Shown here piece by piece: positions 33,980 through 37,069 of a DNA stretch of 37,069 bases. The notes below the pieces were generated by a model. That model saw nothing but the letters and a program-made list of their open reading frames with translations. It was not told the origin of the DNA and did not search any database. Location of the stretch: contig DKEW01000034.1 of NCBI GenBank assembly GCA_002452265.1, positions 79,952 to 117,020 of the forward strand, written 5' to 3'. The number at the start of each line of letters is the position of its first letter. The first letter of the stretch is position 1. Source of the stretch: Pelobacter sp. UBA6812 (lineage in GTDB: Bacteria > Desulfobacterota > Desulfuromonadia > Desulfuromonadales > Syntrophotaleaceae). The translations under genes were made by a program, and so were the position numbers.

Positions 33980-34308
33980 TATGGATATGTGTTTTCTTCT
34001 TCTGAGTCCCTTCTCCAAATCGCATGCGTGTCTCTTGGGTTAAACTTCTGTGCACTGTTCTGTCCAGGTGGAGCAAAGACTGGCGGGACAACGCAGCCGG
34101 TAGTGCCATGAAAAAGCTGTAGCAAGGTATCGAAGTCAGGGGATATCCCTTGGCATGCGTATACGGGGTGTTTTGATTTGCATGAAGGCGCTAATCCTGT
34201 TATTTTTTCAATCTTGACATAAGTGATGTTCGCCTCATGACTACATGACTCTTTGGGACGTTCTGTGGCCTGTGGCGACTTTTCGAGTTTTTGCAAGGGA
34301 GCTTCGCG
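33980..34308. other. Intergenic stretch, no gene seen
   Basis: About 330 bases. A TTGACA lies at 34214-34219 but I find no well-placed -10 for it. No hairpin with a T run follows the GGDEF-EAL gene. Confidence 0.4.
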
Positions 34309-34659
34309 ATGGAGATTGAAGTCCGATTGTTTGTTTTTGATGACGAAGGCGGGATATTTACTTTGGATAAAAAGCGCTATGATGCAGCCGTTGAGCATCG
34401 GGAGCCATTGCCGGAATTCAAAGGCCAGTGTATTAAGCTTGCTGGCGCCATGCTCATGCGGCAGGGTGAGCAACCGGCGACCCTGGAAGATGTTTACGGC
34501 CAGTTCGTTTATTTCGATCAGGACGGTTTCGTGGATGAAGAAAAATTAGCCGCAGCCACCTGCCACACAGATAAGGATCTCGGTCGGGAATACCACAATG
34601 AGTTCGTTTGGGTTCCCAGTGAGGCAGATAGGGCCAAAATTAAAGCGGCTTTGGGGTAA
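34309..34659 (+). CDS. Conserved-looking hypothetical protein, 116 residues
   Basis: A soluble, acidic protein with no family I recognise. It begins MEIEVRLFVFDDEGGIFTLDKKRYDAAVEH and includes YGQFVYFDQDGFVDEEKLA; the D-x-D-G-x-x-D pattern in the second is reminiscent of an EF-hand-like loop, but a single weak match is not evidence of calcium binding. There is no signal peptide or membrane helix. AAGGGAG lies 8 bases before ATG, and codon use looks like its neighbours. It ends 36 bases before the NUDT9-like gene on the same strand, so the two may be co-transcribed. Confidence 0.75.
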   Translation: MEIEVRLFVFDDEGGIFTLDKKRYDAAVEHREPLPEFKGQCIKLAGAMLMRQGEQPATLEDVYGQFVYFDQDGFVDEEKLAAATCHTDKDLGREYHNEFVWVPSEADRAKIKAALG

Positions 34660-34695
34660 ATTGTCTGCTGATAAAGCGGTAGCTGTGGGGAGACG

Positions 34696-35604
34696 ATGAC
34701 AATGGAAAAAAAACAGGGATGTGCCGGCGGTAAGCCTTCGGTGTTTGCCTCTGGCGGTACCGAAGAAAGCCGGGATTGGCTGGCGGACGATCTGCATGTG
34801 TATGTGGAGCCTTGGCGCTCGCGTTTTGAGTGGCCGGATGGCTATCCGCGGCGTATCAAGGTTTCCGATGAACTGGTAGAATGGGATGCTGACTATCCCG
34901 ATTACGATCCGGCCTATTATGTCGCTCCCGAGGTTCTTGAGAATGACCGGACTCGTAAATCTGGCGGTTGGGCCGACCCTGAAGATATCGGGGCGGCTGG
35001 CGAATTGCCGAAGGAAAGTTTTGAGGGACCCATTCGTTTCGATGCCATGGGGCGGCCTTTGAATCCGCGGGGGCGTACCGGGATTGCGGGTCGCGGACTG
35101 CTTGGCAAGTGGGGACCCAACTATGCAGCCGATCCTATAGTGACACGGTTAAACGCACAGTTTGGAGACGTCGAGATGCTGGCAGTTCAACGGCGGGATA
35201 ACGGTCAATGGGCCATTCCCGGCGGCATGGTTGATGCGGGTGAGGAAATCAGTCGCACTTTAACGCGCGAATTGTCGGAAGAAACCGGCGTCAGCCTCGA
35301 CATGAGTCGCGGTCGACTGATCTATCGCGGCTATGTTGATGACCCGCGTAACACCGACAATGCCTGGATCGAAACCACGGTTCGGCATCTGCATCTGGAT
35401 ACCGCAGAAGCCGCTACCCTGGAACCTCAAGCCGGGAGCGACGCGCGTACGGTAAACTGGTTGCCACTTACCGAACGCAGTTTACAGAAACTCTATGCGG
35501 GGCACGGCTATTTTGTCGTTTCCGCCCTGGCACAGTTGCTCCGGGATGAGCCGGATGTGCTGCCAAAAAAAATGTTGGCGCAGTTACGCAGTTTTTATAG
35601 ATAG
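34696..35604 (+). CDS. NUDT9-like Nudix hydrolase, probable ADP-ribose pyrophosphatase
   Basis: A 302-residue Nudix enzyme. The Nudix box is canonical, from Gly177 to Val199: G-x5-E (Glu183), R191-E192-L193, E195-E196, G198. Around it are segments I recognise from human NUDT9 and the NUDT9-H domain of the TRPM2 channel: GRPLNPRGRTGIAGRGLLGKW (from 119), WGPNYAADPIVTR (139-151), QWAIPGGMVD and YRGYVDDPRNTDNAWIET (210-227). NUDT9 cuts ADP-ribose to AMP and ribose-5-phosphate. Colinearity extends over the N-terminal region (VEWDADYPDYDPAYYVAPEVLE), so this is the two-domain NUDT9 architecture rather than a generic bacterial NudF. The start ATG 34696 has GGGGAG close upstream. No signal peptide. 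Confidence 0.9.
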   Translation: MTMEKKQGCAGGKPSVFASGGTEESRDWLADDLHVYVEPWRSRFEWPDGYPRRIKVSDELVEWDADYPDYDPAYYVAPEVLENDRTRKSGGWADPEDIGAAGELPKESFEGPIRFDAMGRPLNPRGRTGIAGRGLLGKWGPNYAADPIVTRLNAQFGDVEMLAVQRRDNGQWAIPGGMVDAGEEISRTLTRELSEETGVSLDMSRGRLIYRGYVDDPRNTDNAWIETTVRHLHLDTAEAATLEPQAGSDARTVNWLPLTERSLQKLYAGHGYFVVSALAQLLRDEPDVLPKKMLAQLRSFYR

Positions 35605-35612
35605 TGTTTCCT

Positions 35613-35640
35613 GGGCGGGCACCCTTGCAGGTGCCTGCCC
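35613..35640 (+). terminator. Hairpin after the NUDT9-like gene
   Basis: GGGCGGGCACC (35613-35623) pairs with GGTGCCTGCCC (35630-35640) with one G-U pair and a 6-base loop. No T run follows, so it may be a transcript-end stabiliser or a weak terminator. Confidence 0.35.
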
Positions 35641-35687
35641 ATTCAGCTTGCCGCGTCGTATCTACGATGCAGGTAAAGGGGTAAAGC

Positions 35688-36551
35688 ATGGCCCCGTGGT
35701 TTGCTCAGGCGTTGCTGGCTCTTTTGTTTATCGGCCTGCAGCGCTTTTTTTATAAAGTCGCTGCGGAGCGCGGTTGTGGCACGGCCCTGACCAGCGTGGT
35801 TTTCATGGGATCGGTTGCTGCGGTTAGTTGGTTGCTGTTTTTACTTGGTGCCGACAGGGGCGTCCCGACTCTCGCCATGGTGTTGTGGGGGCTTGTCAAC
35901 GGCCTGGCGTTCCTCGGTAGTGCCGCCTTGACCATGGAGGCTCTGCGGCATGTCCCCGCCGCCGCCGGTTATTCGCTGACCCGTCTCAGTACGGTACTTG
36001 CAGCCGTCTTTTCCATCTTCTATTTTCATGATCGTTTACAACCAAGGCAGCTGTTGGGAATCCTCCTGGCCGTTAGCGTCGTATTCCTCTGTGCGCGGGG
36101 GCGTGCAGTCGGTGCGCAACGTCCAGATGCCCGCTATCGTTGGGGGGTGATGTTGGCATTGCTCGCCATGTTGTCCGGCACCGTGGCTTCCGTTTCCAGT
36201 AAATTTGCCGCGCTGCAGGCTGATAAGTGGGGGTTTATGGCGATATCTTACAGCTTTAGCACCTGTGCCGCCGTTGCCATGCGGCGCAGGGAATGGAACC
36301 GACTGCCTTCGGGGCCATGGCGTGCCACATTGGTTATTGGACTGGCCATGGCCGGATTGAATTTGGTCGGTTTTTATCTGCTGCTGCTGGCGCTCGAAAC
36401 CGGTCCTCTGGCAGTTATTGCCCCGTTGACCGGGTTGCATTTTGTTATAGCGATTATACTGGCGGCCGTGGTGTACCGTGAACGACCAAGTTTGCGCAAT
36501 ATGGCAGGGATGGTTATGGCCATGGTGGCTGTCCTGTTGATGAAAACTTAA
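35688..36551 (+). CDS. EamA/DMT-family transporter
   Basis: A 287-residue permease of the drug/metabolite transporter superfamily with about ten membrane helices in two EamA repeats of roughly 140 residues. The inside of each repeat has the typical loop with a Pro/Arg (ALRHVPAAAGYSLTRLSTVLAAVFSIFYFHDRLQPRQLLGI and LETGPLAVIAPLTGLHFVIAIILAAVVYRERPSLRNMAGM). The substrate cannot be told. AAAGGGG precedes ATG. It lies 83 bases after the NUDT9-like gene, with a hairpin between. Confidence 0.9.
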   Translation: MAPWFAQALLALLFIGLQRFFYKVAAERGCGTALTSVVFMGSVAAVSWLLFLLGADRGVPTLAMVLWGLVNGLAFLGSAALTMEALRHVPAAAGYSLTRLSTVLAAVFSIFYFHDRLQPRQLLGILLAVSVVFLCARGRAVGAQRPDARYRWGVMLALLAMLSGTVASVSSKFAALQADKWGFMAISYSFSTCAAVAMRRREWNRLPSGPWRATLVIGLAMAGLNLVGFYLLLLALETGPLAVIAPLTGLHFVIAIILAAVVYRERPSLRNMAGMVMAMVAVLLMKT

Positions 36552-36597
36552 AGAATTTCTCCGTAATGGCGTGTACCGCTCTTCCCTTGTTTTTTAG

Positions 36598-36614
36598 ACC
36601 GTTTAACGGTTTTT
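36598..36614 (+). terminator. Weak terminator-like hairpin after the DMT gene
   Basis: ACCGT (36598-36602) / ACGGT (36606-36610) with a 3-base loop and five T. The stem is short. Confidence 0.35.
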
Positions 36615-36681
36615 CATCCGGTTTTTTCCTCTTCTGAGCCTGGTTTATCCACTCTTTATCCACACCATTTCCCTGCTATTT

Positions 36682-36697
36682 ACACAATATGTTGGGG
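36682..36697. promoter_or_regulatory. NrdR box 1
   Basis: ACACAATATGTTGGGG matches the NrdR consensus aCACwAtATaTwGtgt at 13 of 16 positions by eye. Its start lies exactly 32 bases before that of box 2, the three-turn spacing usual for NrdR pairs. Confidence 0.7.
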
Positions 36698-36713
36698 ATA
36701 GAATCAAAAAAAA

Positions 36714-36729
36714 TCCCTAGATATAGTGC
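36714..36729. promoter_or_regulatory. NrdR box 2
   Basis: TCCCTAGATATAGTGC keeps the core CTAGATATAGTG of the NrdR consensus. It ends 9 bases before the -35 box, a position suited to repression of the ribonucleotide reductase gene. Confidence 0.75.
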
Positions 36730-36738
36730 TAATTTGGC

Positions 36739-36766
36739 TTGACACCCGGTGATGCTGTGTTACATT
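36739..36766 (+). promoter_or_regulatory. Sigma-70 promoter for the ribonucleotide reductase
   Basis: TTGACA (36739-36744), 16-base spacer, TACATT (36761-36766); predicted start about 30 bases before the start codon. Confidence 0.7.
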
Positions 36767-36802
36767 CACAAACGTCAAATCGACACCGGAGGGAAGTAGA
36801 GG

Positions 36803-37069
36803 ATGATCGAATACATTCGTAAAAGAGATGGTCGACTGGTACCGTTTGAGCAGGGCAAGATCACTATCGCCATTCAAAGAGCCGTGCGTGCCGTCGATGG
36901 CACCGATATGGACAAGGCGGACAAGATTGCCAGGGAAGTGGTAGGCATTCTGGAGGTAATCTACAAGCAGGACAGGGTTCCGACCGTTGAAAACGTGCAG
37001 GATCTTGTGGAAAAGATTCTGATTGAGAATGGTCACGCCAAAACCGCCAAGGCTTATATCCTCTACCGG
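36803..37069 (+). CDS. Ribonucleotide reductase, N-terminal ATP-cone (partial)
   Basis: Only the first 89 codons are in the window. They form an ATP-cone: YIRKRDGRLVPFEQGKITIAI, then an AREV helix, DRVPTVENVQDLVEKILIENG and the closing AKAYILYR. ATP-cones are allosteric sites that sense ATP/dATP at the N-terminus of ribonucleotide reductases. The two NrdR boxes upstream support a reductase rather than NrdR itself. KAYILYR occurs in both adenosylcobalamin-dependent (NrdJ) and glycyl-radical (NrdD) enzymes, so the class is open; B12 genes in the window make NrdJ plausible. GGAGGG lies 8-9 bases before ATG. Confidence 0.85.
   Translation, partial: MIEYIRKRDGRLVPFEQGKITIAIQRAVRAVDGTDMDKADKIAREVVGILEVIYKQDRVPTVENVQDLVEKILIENGHAKTAKAYILYR

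Noticed and set aside
1..37069. CRISPR arrays, insertion sequences, prophage, tRNA or rRNA genes
   Set aside because: No evenly spaced repeats other than the 144-base coding repeat, no transposase or integrase, and no tRNA or rRNA sequence was recognised.

Overview
The window reads as ordinary chromosome of an anaerobic deltaproteobacterium of the Desulfuromonadales, most like a Pelobacter/Syntrophotalea or a close Geobacter relative. The evidence is a c7-type triheme cytochrome, a second triheme cytochrome, two-subunit glycolate/lactate oxidase GlcDF, anaerobic cobalamin genes (cbiX, cbiET), scattered molybdopterin genes (moaA, moaC, mobB) and a strongly initiated CoA-acylating acetaldehyde dehydrogenase, as expected for an ethanol/acetoin fermenter. 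The genus is an inference. I see no phage, transposon, CRISPR array, tRNA or rRNA.

Layout. 1-5.6 kb: the 3' end of groEL with its terminator, a ThiI-like PP-loop protein (-), moaA (+), and a minus-strand operon glcD-glcF-triheme cytochrome. 5.8-8.9 kb: radA, a PgaB-like glycoside-hydrolase-fold protein and moaC, overlapping or abutting as one operon behind a good sigma-70 promoter whose -35 lies inside a perfect palindrome. 9.0-12.4 kb: a small membrane protein, then dksA and a three-GAF histidine kinase. 12.4-13.3 kb: a 950-base non-coding stretch with several hairpins and a sigma-54-like site, leading to the acetaldehyde dehydrogenase. 15-18 kb: small genes, including two unrelated nitroreductases transcribed divergently, and folA. 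18.2-21.8 kb: a minus-strand Mla-type lipid transport operon (STAS-MlaE, MlaF, MlaD, lipoprotein). 22-23.8 kb: a glycine-zipper lipoprotein, a GDSL esterase and mobB. 24-26.5 kb: triheme cytochrome, rubrerythrin-like protein and DCC-family protein. 26.7-29.8 kb: engB, a CobC-like phosphatase, cbiX and cbiET, all on the plus strand.

The part least like textbook content is 29.9-35.6 kb. It holds a membrane-anchored protein with 48-residue near-identical tandem repeats and a C-terminal zinc ribbon, a GGDEF-EAL protein with substitutions at key catalytic positions of both domains, an unrecognised 116-residue protein, and a full-length bacterial relative of the animal ADP-ribose pyrophosphatase NUDT9/TRPM2 C-terminal domain. 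The window ends with a DMT permease and the ATP-cone start of a ribonucleotide reductase preceded by two well-spaced NrdR boxes and a sigma-70 promoter.

No complete new defence or mobile system is evident. The best leads are the NUDT9-like protein, the repeat/zinc-ribbon protein, the degenerate c-di-GMP protein and the regulatory leader of the acetaldehyde dehydrogenase.
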